Shown here piece by piece: positions 42,047-54,508 of a stretch of DNA of 64,000 bases. Under the pieces are notes generated by a model, which was not told where the DNA came from, did no database searches, and was given only the letters and a program-made list of their open reading frames with translations. Made by a program: the position numbers and the translations under genes. Source of the DNA: Episyrphus balteatus (lineage: Eukaryota > Arthropoda > Insecta > Diptera > Syrphidae). The stretch spans positions 38,923,679 through 38,987,678 of the forward strand of contig NC_079135.1 in assembly GCF_945859705.1 (NCBI RefSeq). The letters are read 5' to 3'. The first letter of the stretch is position 1. Each line of letters starts with the position of its first letter.

Positions 42047-43216
42047 GTACATGTCCGGGACATGTGCGGGACATGTCCCGGACATGTCCCGCACATGTCC
42101 CGGACGTGTCCCAGGCATGTCCCAGACATGTCCCAGACATGTCCCGGACATGTCCCAGGCATGTCCCGGACATGTCTCGGACATGTCCCAGGCATGTCCC
42201 GGACATGTCCCGGAAGAGTCCCAGACATTTCCCGGACATGTCCCGGACATGTCCCGGACATGTCCCAGACATGTCCCGAACATTTCCCAGGCATGTCCCG
42301 AACATGTCCCAGGCATGTCCCGGACATGTCCCAGGCATGTCCCAGGCATGTCCCGGACATGTCCCGGACATGTCCCATTCATGTCCAAGGCATGTCCCGG
42401 ACATGTCCCGGACATGTCCCAGGCATGTCCCAGGCATGTCCCGGACATGTCCCAAGCATGTCCCAAGTATGTCCCGGATATGTCCCAGGCATGTCCCGGG
42501 CATGTCCCGGGCATGTCCCGGACATGTCCCAGTCATGTCCCGGACATGTCCCAGGCATGTCCCGGACATGTCCCGGACATGTCCCAGGCATGTCCCGGAC
42601 ATGTCCCGAAGATGTCTCGAAGATGTCCCGAAGATGTCCCGAGCATGTCCCGATGATGTCCCGAAGATGTCCCGAAGATGTCCCGAAGATGTCCCGAAGA
42701 TGTCCCGAGCATGTCCCGAAGATGTCCCGAAGATGTCCCGAGCATGTCCCGAAGATGTCCCGAAGATGTCCCGAAGATGTCCCGAAGATGTCCCGAAGAT
42801 GTCCCGAGCATGTCCCGAGCATGTCCCGAAGCTGTCCCGAAGATGTCCCGAAGAGGTCCCGAAGATGTCCCGAAGATGTCCCGAGCATGTTCCGAAGATG
42901 TCCCGAAGATGTCCCGAAGATGTCCCGAAGATGTCCCGAAGATGTCCCGAAGATGTCCCGAAGATGTCCCGAGCATGTCCCGAAGATGTCCCGAAGATGT
43001 CCCGAAGATGTCCCGAAGATGTCCCGAAGATGTCCCGAAGATGTCCCGAGCATGTCCCGAAGATGTCCCGAAGATGTCCCGAGCATGTCCCGAAGATGTC
43101 CCGAAGATGTCCCGAAGATGTCCCGAAGATGTCCTGAAGATGTCCCGAAGATGTCCCGAAGATGTCCCGAAGATGTCCCGAGCATGTCCCGAAGATGTCC
43201 CGAAGATGTCCCGACA
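42047..43216. repeat. minisatellite block 6
   Basis: A half 42047-42607, B half from 42608. The first unit is gtacatgtcc instead of ggacatgtcc, a change shared only with block 7. The A half is shortened compared with block 1. This block and the first part of block 7 are sister copies. Confidence 0.95.
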
Positions 43217-44573
43217 GCGTCTAAACAGGTCAAAACTTTCAAAATTCAAAATTCTCTAAAAACAAAACTACAAGTCCAAAACTTATAGAAAATAAATTTT
43301 TGTGCTCTGTGAGTCGATATCCTTCGCATACAATTCAATTGGAGTTGAAAAATTCATTTTTGAAGAAAATGACATTTCAAAATCTTTAAATCGTCATATC
43401 TCGTTAACCGAGCGTCTAAACAGGTCAAAACTTGCAAAATTCAAAATTCTCTAAAAACAAAACTACAAGTCCAAAACTTATAGAAAATACATTTTTGTGC
43501 TCTGTGAGTCGATATCCTTCGCATACAATTCAATTGGAGTTGAAAAATTCATTTTTGAAGAAAATGACATTTCAAAATCTTTAAATCGTCATATCTCGTT
43601 AACCGAGCGTCTAAACAGGTCAAAACTTGCAAAATTTAAAATTCTTTAAAAACAAAACTACATGTCCAAAACTTATAGAAAATACATTTTTGTGCTCTGT
43701 GAGTCGATATCCTTCGCATACAATTCAATTGGAGATGAAAAATTCATTTTTGAAGAAAATGACATTTCAAAATCTTTAAATCGTCATATCTCGTTAACCG
43801 AGCGTCTAAACAGGTCAAAACTTGCAAAATTCAAAATTCTCTAAAAACAAAACTACAAGTCCAAAACTTATAGAAAATACATTTTTGTGCTCTGTGAGTC
43901 GATATCCTTCGCATACAATTCAATTGGAGATGAAAAATTCATTTTTGAAGAAAATGACATTTCAAAATCTTTAAATCGTCATATCTCGTTAACCGAGCGT
44001 CTAAACAGGTCAAAACTTGCAAAATTCAAAATTCTCTAAAAACAAAACTACAAGTCCAAAACTTATAGAAAATACATTTTTGTGCTCTGTGAGTCGATAT
44101 CCTTCGCATACAATTCAATTGGAGATGAAAAATTCATTTTTGAAGAAAATGACATTTCAAAATCTTTAAATCGTCATATCTCGTTAACCGAGCGTCTAAA
44201 CAGGTCAAAACTTGCAAAATTCAAAATTCTCTAAAAACAAAACTACAAGTCCAAAACTTATAGAAAATACATTTTTGTGCTCTGTGAGTCGATATCCTTC
44301 GCATACAATTCAATTGGAGATGAAAAATTCATTTTTGAAGAAAATGACATTTCAAAATCTTTAAATCGTCATATCTCGTTAACCGAGCGTCTAAACAGGT
44401 CAAAACTTGCAAAATTCAAAATTCTCTAATAACAATACTACATGTCCAAAACTTATAGAAAATACATTTTTGTGCTCTGTGAGTCGATATCCTTAGCATA
44501 CAATTCAATTGGAGATGAAAAATTCATTTTTGAAGAAAATGACATTTCAAAATCTTTAAATCGTCATATCTCG
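43217..44573. repeat. satellite spacer, 7 monomers (1357 bp)
   Basis: The length is 7 x 195 - 8. Four monomers in a row, and then the last one, carry ggagatg. This is the last 195-bp satellite sequence in the window. Confidence 0.95.
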
Positions 44574-47500
44574 GTACATGTCCGGGACATGTGCGGGACA
44601 TGTCCCGGACATGTCCCGCACATGTCCCGGACGTGTCCCAGGCATGTCCCAGACATGTCCCAGACATGTCCCGGACATGTCCCAGGCATGTCCCGGACAT
44701 GTCTCGGACATGTCCCAGGCATGTCCCGGACATGTCCCGGAAGAGTCCCAGACATTTCCCGGACATGTCCCGGACATGTCCCGGACATGTCCCAGACATG
44801 TCCCGAACATTTCCCAGGCATGTCCCGAACATGTCCCAGGCATGTCCCGGACATGTCCCAGGCATGTCCCAGGCATGTCCCAGGCATGTCCCGGACATGT
44901 CCCGGACATGTCCCATTCATGTCCAAGGCATGTCCCGGACATGTCCCGGACATGTCCCAGGCATGTCCCAGGCATGTCCCGGACATGTCCCAAGCATGTC
45001 CCAAGTATGTCCCGGATATGTCCCAGGCATGTCCCGGGCATGTCCCGGGCATGTCCCGGACATGTCCCAGGCATGTCCCGGACATGTCCCGGACATGTCC
45101 CAGGCATGTCCCGGACATGTCCCGAAGATGTCTCGAAGATGTCCCGAAGATGTCCCGAGCATGTCCCGATGATGTCCCGAAGATGTCCCGAAGATGTCCC
45201 GAAGATGTCCCGAAGATGTCCCGAGCATGTCCCGAAGATGTCCCGAAGATGTCCCGAGCATGTCCCGAAGATGTCCCGAAGATGTCCCGAAGATGTCCCG
45301 AAGATGTCCCGAAGATGTCCCGAGCATGTCCCGAGCATGTCCCGAAGCTGTCCGGAAGATGTCCCGAAGAGGTCCCGAAGATGTCCCGAAGATGTCCCGA
45401 GCATGTTCCGAAGATGTCCCGAAGATGTCCCGAAGATGTCCCGAAGATGTCCCGAAGATGTCCCGAAGATGTCCCGAAGATGTCCCGAGCATGTCCCGAA
45501 GATGTCCCGAAGATGTCCCGAAGATGTCCCGAAGATGTCCCGAAGATGTCCCGAAGATGTCCCGAAGATGTCCCGAGCATGTCCCGAAGATGTCCCGAAG
45601 ATGTCCCGAGCATGTCCCGAAGATGTCCCGAAGATGTCCCGAAGATGTCCCGAAGATGTCCTGAAGATGTCCCGAAGATGTCCCGAAGATGTCCCGAAGA
45701 TGTCCCGAAGATGTCCCGAAGATGTCCCGAAGATGTCCCGAAGATGTCCCGAGCATGTCCCGAGCATGTCCCGAAGATGTCCCAAAGATGTCCCGAAGAT
45801 GTCCCAAAGATGTCCCGAAGATGTCCCGAAGATGTCCCGAAGATGTCCCGAAGATGTCCCGAGCATGTCCCGAAGATGTCCCGAAGATGTCCCGAGCATG
45901 TCCCGAAGATGTCCCGAAGATGTTCTGAGCATGTCCCGAAGATGTGCCGAAGATGTCCCGAGCATGTCCCGAGCATGTCCCGAGCATGTCCCGAAGATGT
46001 CCCGAGCATGTCCCGAAGATGTCCCGAAGATGTCCCGAAGATGTCCCGAAGATGTCCCGAGCATGTCCCGAAGATGTCCCGAAGATGTCCCGAAGATGTC
46101 CCGAAGATGTCCCGAAGATGTCCCGAAGATGTCCCGAGCATGTCCCGAAGATGTCCCGAAGATGTCCCGAGCATGTCCCGAAGATGTCCCGAAGATGTCC
46201 CGAAGATGTCCCGAGCATGTCCCGAAGATGTCCCGAAGATGTCCCGAAGATGTCCCGAGCATGTCCCGAAGATGTCCCGAAGATGTCCCGAGCATGTCCC
46301 GAAGATGTCCCGAGCATGTCCCGAAGATGTCCCGAAGATGTCCCGAAGATGTCCCGAGCATGTCCCGAAGATGTCCCGAGCATGTCCCGAAGATGTCCCG
46401 AAGATGTCCCGAAGATGTCCCGAGCATGTCCCGAAGATGTCCCGAAGATGTCCCGAAGATGTCCCGAAGATGTCCCGAAGATGTCCCGAGCATGTCCCGA
46501 AGATGTCCCGAGCATGTCCCGAAGATGTCCTGAAGATGTCGGGAAGATGTCCCGAAGATTTCTCGAAGATGTCCCGAAGATGTCCCGAAGATGTCCCGAG
46601 CATGTCCCGAAGATGTCCCGAAGATGTCCCGAAGATGTCCCGAAGGTGTCCCGAAGGTGTCCCGAGCATGTCCCGAAGATGTCCCGAAGATGTCCCGAGC
46701 ATGTCCCGAAGATGTCCCGAAGATGTCCCGAGCATGTCCCGAAGATGTCCCGAAGATGTCCCGAAGATGTCCCGAAGGTGTCCCGAAGATGTCCCGAAGA
46801 TGTCCCGAAGATGTCCCGAGCATGTCCCGAAGATGTCCTGAAGATGTCGGGAAGATGTCCCGAAGATTTCTCGAAGATGTCCCGAAGATGTCCCGAAGAT
46901 GTCCCGAGCATGTCCCGAAGATGTCCCGAAGATGTCCCGAAGATGTCCCGAAGATGTCCCGAAGGTGTCCCGAAGGTGTCCCGAGCATGTCCCGAAGATG
47001 TCCCGAAGATGTCCCGAAGATGTCCCGAAGATGTCCCGAAGATGTCCCGAAGATGTCCCGAAGATGTCCCGAAGATGTCCCGAAGATGTCCCAGGCATGT
47101 CCCGGACATGTCCCGGACATGTCCCAGGCATGTCCCGGACATGTCCCAGGCATGTCCCGGACATGTCCCGAAGATGTCTCGAAGATGTCCCGAAGATGTC
47201 CCGAGCATGTCCCGATGATGTCCCGAAGATGTCCCGAAGATGTCCCGAAGATGTCCCGAGCATGTCCCGAAGATGTCCCGAAGATGTCCCGAGCATGTCC
47301 CGAAGATGTCCCGAAGATATCCCGAAGATGTCCCGAAGATGTCCCGAAGATGTCCCGAGCATGTCCCGAAGATGTCCCGAAGATGTCCCGAAGATGTCCC
47401 GAAGATGTCCCGAAGATGTCCCGAAGATGTCCCGAAGATGTCCCGAGCATGTCCCGAAGATGTCCCGAAGATGTCCCGAGCATGTCCCGAAGATGTCCCG

Positions 47501-50500
47501 AAGATGTTCTGAGCATGTCCCGAAGATGTGCCGAAGATGTGCCGAAGATGTCCCGAGCATGTCCCGAAGATGTCCCGAGCATGTCCCGAAGATGTCCCGA
47601 GCATGTCCCGAAGATGTCCCGAAGATGTCCCGAAGATGTCCCGAAGATGTCCCGAAGATGTCCCGAAGATGTCCCGAAGATGTCCCGAAGATGTCCCGAG
47701 CATGTCCCGAAGATGACCCGAAGATATCCCGAAGATGTCCCGAAGATGTCCCAAAGATGTCCCGAAGATGTCCCGAGCATGTCCCGAAGATGTCCCGAAG
47801 ATGTCCCGAGCATGTCCCGAAGATGTCCCGAAGATGTTCCGAAGATGTCCCGAAGATGTCCCGAAGATGTCCCGAAGCTGTCGCGAAGATGTCCCGAAGA
47901 TGTCCCGAGCATGTCCCGAAGATGTCCCGAAGATGTCCCGAGCATGTCCCGAAGATGTCACGAAGATGTTCTGAGCATGTCCCGAAGATGTCCTGAAGGT
48001 GTCCCGAAGATGTCCCGAAGATGTCCCGAGCATGTCCCGAAGATGTCCCGAAGATGTCCCGAGCATGTCCCGAAGATGTCCCGAGCATGTCCCGAAGATG
48101 TCCCGAAGATGTCCCTAAGATGTCCCGAAGATGTCCCGAGCATGTCCCGAAGATGTCCCGAAGATGTCCCGAAGATGTCCCGAAGATGTCCCGAGCATGT
48201 CCCGAAGATGTCCCGAAGATGTCCCGAAGATGTCCCGAGCATGTCCCGAAGATGTCCCGAAGATGTCCCGAAGATGTCCCGAAGATGTCCCGAAGATGTC
48301 CCGAAGGTGTCCCGAAGATGTCCCGAAGATGTCCCGAAGATGTCCCGAGCATGTCCCGAAGATGTCCCGAAGATGTCCCGAAGATGTCCCGAGCATGTCC
48401 CGAAGATGTCAAGAAGATGTCCCGAGCATGTCCCGAGCATGTCCCGAAGATGTCCCGAAGATGTCCCGAAGATGTCCCGAAGATGTCCCGAAGATGTCCC
48501 GAGCATGTCCCGAAGATGTCCCGCAGATGTCCCGAGCATGTCCCGAAGATGTCCCGAAGATGTCCCGAAGATGTCCCGAAGATGTCCCGAAGATGTCCCG
48601 AAGATGTCCCGAAGATGTCCCGAAGATGTCCCGAAGATGTCCCGAAGATGTCCCGAGCATGTCGCGAAGATGTCCCGAAGATGTATCGAGCATGTCCCGA
48701 AGATGTCCCGAAGATGTTCTGAGCATGTCCCGAAGATGTGCCGAAGATGTCCCGAGCATGTCCCGAAGATGTCCTGAGCATGTCCCGAAGATGTCCCGAA
48801 GATGTCCCGAAGATGTCCCGAAGATGTCCTGAAGATGTCCCGAAGATGTCCCGAAGATGTCCCGAAGATGTCCCGAAGATGTCCCGAAGATGTCCCGAAG
48901 ATGTCCCGAGCATGTCCCGAAGATGTCCCAAAGATGTCCCGAAGATGTCCCAAAGATGTCCCGAAGATGTCCCGAAGATGTCCCGAAGATGTCCCGAAGA
49001 TGTCCCGAGCATGTCCCGAAGATGTCCCGAAGATGTCCCGAGCATGTCCCGAAGATGTCCCGAAGATGTTCTGAGCATGTCCCGAAGATGTGCCGAAGAT
49101 GTCCCGAGCATGTCCCGAGCATGTCCCGAGCATGTCCCGAAGATGTCCCGAGCATGTCCCGAAGATGTCCCGAAGATGTCCCGAAGATGTCCCGAAGATG
49201 TCCCGAGCATGTCCCGAAGATGTCCCGAAGATGTCCCGAAGATGTCCCGAAGATGTCCCGAAGATGTCCCGAGCATGTCCCGAAGATGTCCCGAAGATGT
49301 CCCGAGCATGTCCCGAAGATGTCCCGAAGATGTCCCGAAGATGTCCCGAGCATGTCCCGAAGATGTCCCGAAGATGTCCCGAAGATGTCCCGAGCATGTC
49401 CCGAAGATGTCCCGAAGATGTCCCGAGCATGTCCCGAAGATGTCCCGAGCATGTCCCGAAGATGTCCCGAAGATGTCCCGAAGATGTCCCGAAGATGTCC
49501 CGAAGATGTCCCGAGCATGTCCCGAAGATGTCCCGAGCATGTCCCGAAGATGTCCCGAAGATGTCCCGAGCATGTCCCGAAGATGTCCCGAGCATGTCCC
49601 GAAGATGTCCCGAAGATGTCCCGAGCATGTCCCGAAGATGTCCCGAGCATGTCCCGAAGATGTCCTGAAGATGTCGGGAAGATGTCCCGAAGATTTCTCG
49701 AAGATGTCCCGAAGATGTCCCGAAGATGTCCCGAGCATGTCCCGAAGATGTCCCGAAGATGTCCCGAAGATGTCCCGAAGGTGTCCCGAAGGTGTCCCGA
49801 GCATGTCCCGAAGATGTCCCGAAGATGTCCCGAAGATGTCCCGAAGATGTCCCGAAGATGTCCCGAAGATGTCCCGAAGATGTCCCGAAGATGTCCCGAA
49901 GATGTCCCGAGCATGTCCCGAAGATGTCCCGAGCATGTCCCGAAGATGTCCCGAAGATGTCCCGAGCATGTCCCGAAGATGTCCCGAAGATGTCCCGAAG
50001 ATGTCCCGAAGATGTCCCGAAGATGTCCCGAAGATGTCCCGAGCATGTCCCGAAGATGTCCCGAGCATGTCCCGAAGATGTCCTGAAGATGTCGGGAAGA
50101 TGTCCCGAAGATTTCTCGAAGATGTCCCGAAGATGTCCCGAAGATGTCCCGAGCATGTCCCGAAGATGTCCCGAAGATGTCCCGAAGATGTCCCGAAGAT
50201 GTCCCGAAGGTGTCCCGAAGGTGTCCCGAGCATGTCCCGAAGATGTCCCGAAGATGTCCCGAAGATGTCCCGAAGATGTCCCGAAGATGTCCCGAAGATG
50301 TCCCGAAGATGTCCCGAAGATGTCCCGAAGATGTCCCGAAGATGTCCCGAAGATGTCCCGAAGATGTCCCAGGCATGTCCCGGACATGTCCCGGACATGT
50401 CCCAGGCATGTCCCGGACATGTCCCAGGCATGTCCCGGACATGTCCCGAAGATGTCTCGAAGATGTCCCGAAGATGTCCCGAGCATGTCCCGATGATGTC

Positions 50501-53500
50501 CCGAAGATGTCCCGAAGATGTCCCGAAGATGTCCCGAGCATGTCCCGAAGATGTCCCGAAGATGTCCCGAAGATGTCCCGAAGATGTCCCGAAGATGTCC
50601 CGAGCATGTCCCGAAGATGTCCCGAAGATGTCCCGAAGATGTCCCGAAGATGTCCCGAAGATGTCCCGAAGATGTCCCGAAGATGTCCCGAAGATGTCCC
50701 GAAGATGTCCCGAGCATGTCCCGAAGATGTCCCGAAGATGTCCCGAGCATGTCCCGAAGATGTCCCGAAGATGTTCTGAGCATGTCCCGAAGATGTGCCG
50801 AAGATGTGCCGAAGGTGTCCCGAGCATGTCCCGAAGATGTCCCGAGCATGTCCCGAAGATGTCCCGAGCATGTCCCGAAGATGTCCCGAAGATGACCCGA
50901 AGCTGTCCCGAAGATGTCCCGAGCATGTCCCGAGCATGTCCCGAAGATGTCCCGAAGATGTCCCGAAGATGTTCTGAGCATGTCCCGAAGATGTGCCGAA
51001 GATGTCCCCAGCATGTCCCGAGCATGTCCCGAAGATGTCCCGAAGATGTCCCGAGCATGTCCCGAAGAAGTCCCGAAGATGTCCCGAAGATGTCCCGAAG
51101 ATGTCCCGAAGATGTCCCGAAGATGTCCCGAAGATGTCCCGAGCATTTCCCGAAGATGACCCGAAGATATCCCGAAGATGTCCCGAAGATGTCCCAAAGA
51201 TGTCCCGAAGATGTCCCGAGCATGTCCCGAAGATGTCCCGAAGATGTCCCGAAGATGTTCCGAAGATGTCCCGAAGATGTCCCGAAGATGTCCCGAAGCT
51301 GTCGCGAAGATGTCCCGAAGATGTCCCGAGCATGTCACGAAGATGTCCCGAAGATGTCCCGAAGATGTCCCGAGCATGTCCCGAAGATGTCACGAAGATG
51401 TTCTGAGCATGTCCCGAAGATGTCCCGAAGGTGTCCCGAAGATGTCCCGAAGATGTCCCGAGCATGTCCCGAAGATGTCCCGAAGATGTCCCGAGCATGT
51501 CCCGAAGATGTCCCGAGCATGTCCCGAAGATGTCCCGAAGATGTCCCTAAGATGTCCCGAAGATGTCCCGAGCATGTCCCGAAGATGTCCCGAAGATGTC
51601 CCGAAGATGTCCCGAAGATGTCCCGAGCATGTCCCGAAGATGTCCCGAAGATGTCCCGAAGATGTCCCGAGCATGTCCCGAAGATGTCCCGAAGATGTCC
51701 CGAAGATGTCCCGAAGATGTCCCGAAGATGTCCCGAAGGTGTCCCGAAGATGTCCCGAAGATGTCCCGAAGATGTCCCGAGCATGTCCCGAAGATGTCCC
51801 GAAGATGTCCCGAGCATGTCCCGAAGATGTCAAGAAGATGTCCCGAGCATGTCCCGAGCATGTCCCGAAGATGTCCCGAAGATGTCCCGAAGATGTCCCG
51901 AAGATGTCCCGAAGATGTCCCGAGCATGTCCCGAAGATGTCCCGCAGATGTCCCGAGCATGTCCCGAAGATGTCCCGAAGATGTCCCGAAGATGTCCCGA
52001 AGATGTCCCGAAGATGTCCCGAAGATGTCCCGAAGATGTCCCGAGCATGTCCCGAAGATGTCCCGAAGATGTCCCGAAGATGTATCGAGTATGTCCCGAA
52101 GATGTCCCGAAGATGTTCTGAGCATGTCCCGAAGATGTGCCGAAGATGTCCCGAGCATGTCCCGAAGATGTCCCGAGCATGTCCCGAAGATGTCCCGAAG
52201 ATGTCCCGAAGATGTCCCGAGCATGTCCCGAAGATGTCCCGAAGATGTCCCGAAAATGTCCCGAAGATGTCCCGAAGATGTCCCGAGCATGTCCCGAAGA
52301 TGTCCCGAAGATGTTCTGAGCATGTCCCGAAGATGTGCCGAAGATGTCCCGAAGATGTCCCGAGCATGTCCCGAAGATGTCCCGAAGATGTCCCGAAGAT
52401 GTCCCGAAGTTGTCCCGAGCATGTCCCGAAGATGTCCCGAAGATGTCCCGAAGATGTCCCGAAGGTGTCCCGAAGATGTCCCGAAGATGTCCCGAAGATG
52501 TCCCGAGCATGTCCCGAAGATGTCCCGAAGATGTCCCGAAGATGTCCCGAAGATGTCCCGAGCATGTCCCGAAGATGTCCCGAAGATGTGCCGAGCATGT
52601 CCCGAAGATGTCCCGAACATGTCCCTAAGATGTCCTGAAGATGTCGGGAAGATGTCCCGAAGATTTCTCGAAGATGTCCCGAAGATGTCCCGAAGATGTC
52701 CCGAAGATGTCCCGAAGATGTCCCGAAGGTGTCCCGAAGGTGTCCCGAAGATGTCCCGAAGCTGTCCCGAAGATGTCCCGAAGATGTCCCGAGCATGTCC
52801 CGAAGATGTCCCGAAGATGTCCCGAAGATGTCCCGAAGATGTCCCGAAGCTGTCCCGAAGATGTCCCGAGCATGTCCCGATGATGTCCCGAATATGTCCC
52901 GAAGATGTCCCGAAGATGTCCCGAAGATGTCCCGAAGATGTCCCGAAGATGTCCCGAAGATGTCCCGAAGATGTCCCGAAGATGTCCCGAAGATGTCCCG
53001 AAGATGTCCCGAGCATGTCCCGAAGATGTCCCGCAGATGTCCCGAGCATGTCCCGAAGATGTCCCGAAGATGTCCCGAAGATGTCCCGAAGATGTCCCGA
53101 AGATGTCCCGAGCATGTCCCGAAGATGTCCCGAAGATGTGAAGAGCATGTCCCGAAGATGTCCTGAAGATGTCGGGAAGATGTCCCGAAGATTTCTCGAA
53201 GATGTCCCGAAGATGTCCCGAAGATGTCCCGAGCATGTCCCGAAGATGTCCCGAAGATGTCCCGAAGATGTCCCGAGCATGTCCCGAAGATGTCCCGAAG
53301 ATGTGCCGAGCATGTCCCGAAGATGTCCCGAACATGTCCCTAAGATGTCCTGAAGATGTCGGGAAGATGTCCCGAAGATTTCTCGAAGATGTCCCGAAGA
53401 TGTCCCGAAGATGTCCCGAGCATGTCCCGAAGATGTCCCAAAGATGTCCCGAAGATGTCCCGAAGATGTCCCGAGCATGTCCCGAAGATGTCCCGAAGAT

Positions 53501-54508
53501 GTCCCGAAGATGTCCCGAAGATGTCCCGAAGGTGTCCCGAAGGTGTCCCGAAGATGTCCCGAAGATGTCCCGAAGATGTCCCGAGCATGTCCCGAAGATG
53601 TCCCGAATATGTCCCGAAGATGTCCCGAAGATGTCCCGAAGATGTCCCGAAGATGTCCCGAAGATGTCCCGAAGATGTCCGGAGCATGTCCCGAAGATGT
53701 CCCGAAGATGTCCCGAGCATGTCCCGAAGATGTCCCGATGTCCCGAAGATGTCCCGAAGATGTCCCGAGCATGTCTCGAAGATGTCCCGAAGATGTCCCG
53801 AAGATGTCCCGAGCATGTCCCGAAGATGTCCCGAAGATGTCCCGAAGATGTCCCGAGCATGTCCCGAAGATGTCCCGATGTCCCGAAGATGTCCCGAAGA
53901 TGTCCCGAGCATGTCCCGAAGATGTCCCGAAGATGTCCCGAAGATGTCCCGAGCATGTCCCGAAGATGTCCCGAAGATGTGCCGAGCATGTCCCGAAGAT
54001 GTCCCGAAGATGTCCCGAAGATGTCCCGAGCATGTCCCGAAGATGTCCCGAAGATGTCCCGAAGATGTCCCGAAGATGTCCCGAGCATGTCCCGAAGATG
54101 TCCCGAAGATGTCCCGAAGATGTCCCGAGCATGTCCCGAAGATGTCCCGAAGATGTCCCGAGCATGTCCCGAAGATGTCCCGAGCATGTCCCGAAGATGT
54201 CCTGAAGATGTCGGGAAGATGTCCCGAAGATTTCTCGAAGATGTCCCGAAGATGTCCCGAAGATGTCCCGAGCATGTCCCGAAGATGTCCCAAAGATGTC
54301 CCGAAGATGTCCCGAAGATGTCCCGAGCATGTCCCGAAGATGTCCCGAAGATGTCCCGAAGATGTCCCGAAGATGTCCCGAAGGTGTCCCGAAGGTGTCC
54401 CGAAGATGTCCCGAAGCTGTCCCGAAGATGTCCCGAGCATGTCCCGAAGATGTCCCGAATATGTCCCGAAGATGTCCCGAAGATGTCCCGAAGATGTCCC
54501 GAAGATGT
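44574..54508. repeat. minisatellite block 7 (9.9 kb, strongly expanded B half)
   Basis: A half 44574-45123. From 45124 to 54508 the array is B-type apart from two seven-unit A islands at 47093-47169 and 50371-50447. The islands are 3278 bp apart (298 x 11) and are each followed by the standard switch signature. Inside are nested duplications marked by the variant gtcgggaagatg...atttctcg, with atttctcg at 46558, 46866, 49693, 50111, 52663, 53191, 53378 and 54230. Offsets between these copies are multiples of 11, except the last (852 bp, explained by two 3-bp deletions). Both strands are open in several frames because the unit has no stop codons. The retrotransposon fragment interrupts the array at 54509. 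Confidence 0.95.
54502..54508. repeat. target-site duplication, left copy (aagatgt)
   Basis: The array stops after gaagatgt at 54508 and resumes after the element with aagatgt at 55682, so 7 bp are repeated. In a periodic target the duplication could be 7 or 18 bp. Removing 7 bp restores the 7-unit distance between gaatatg and gagcatg seen in the undisturbed copy (53605 to 53682), which fixes it at 7. Confidence 0.8.

Noticed and set aside
44564..51223. Minus-strand open frame of 2219 codons
   Set aside because: Same cause: repeat sequence only, overlapped by long plus-strand frames and by other minus-strand frames with the same peptide cycle.
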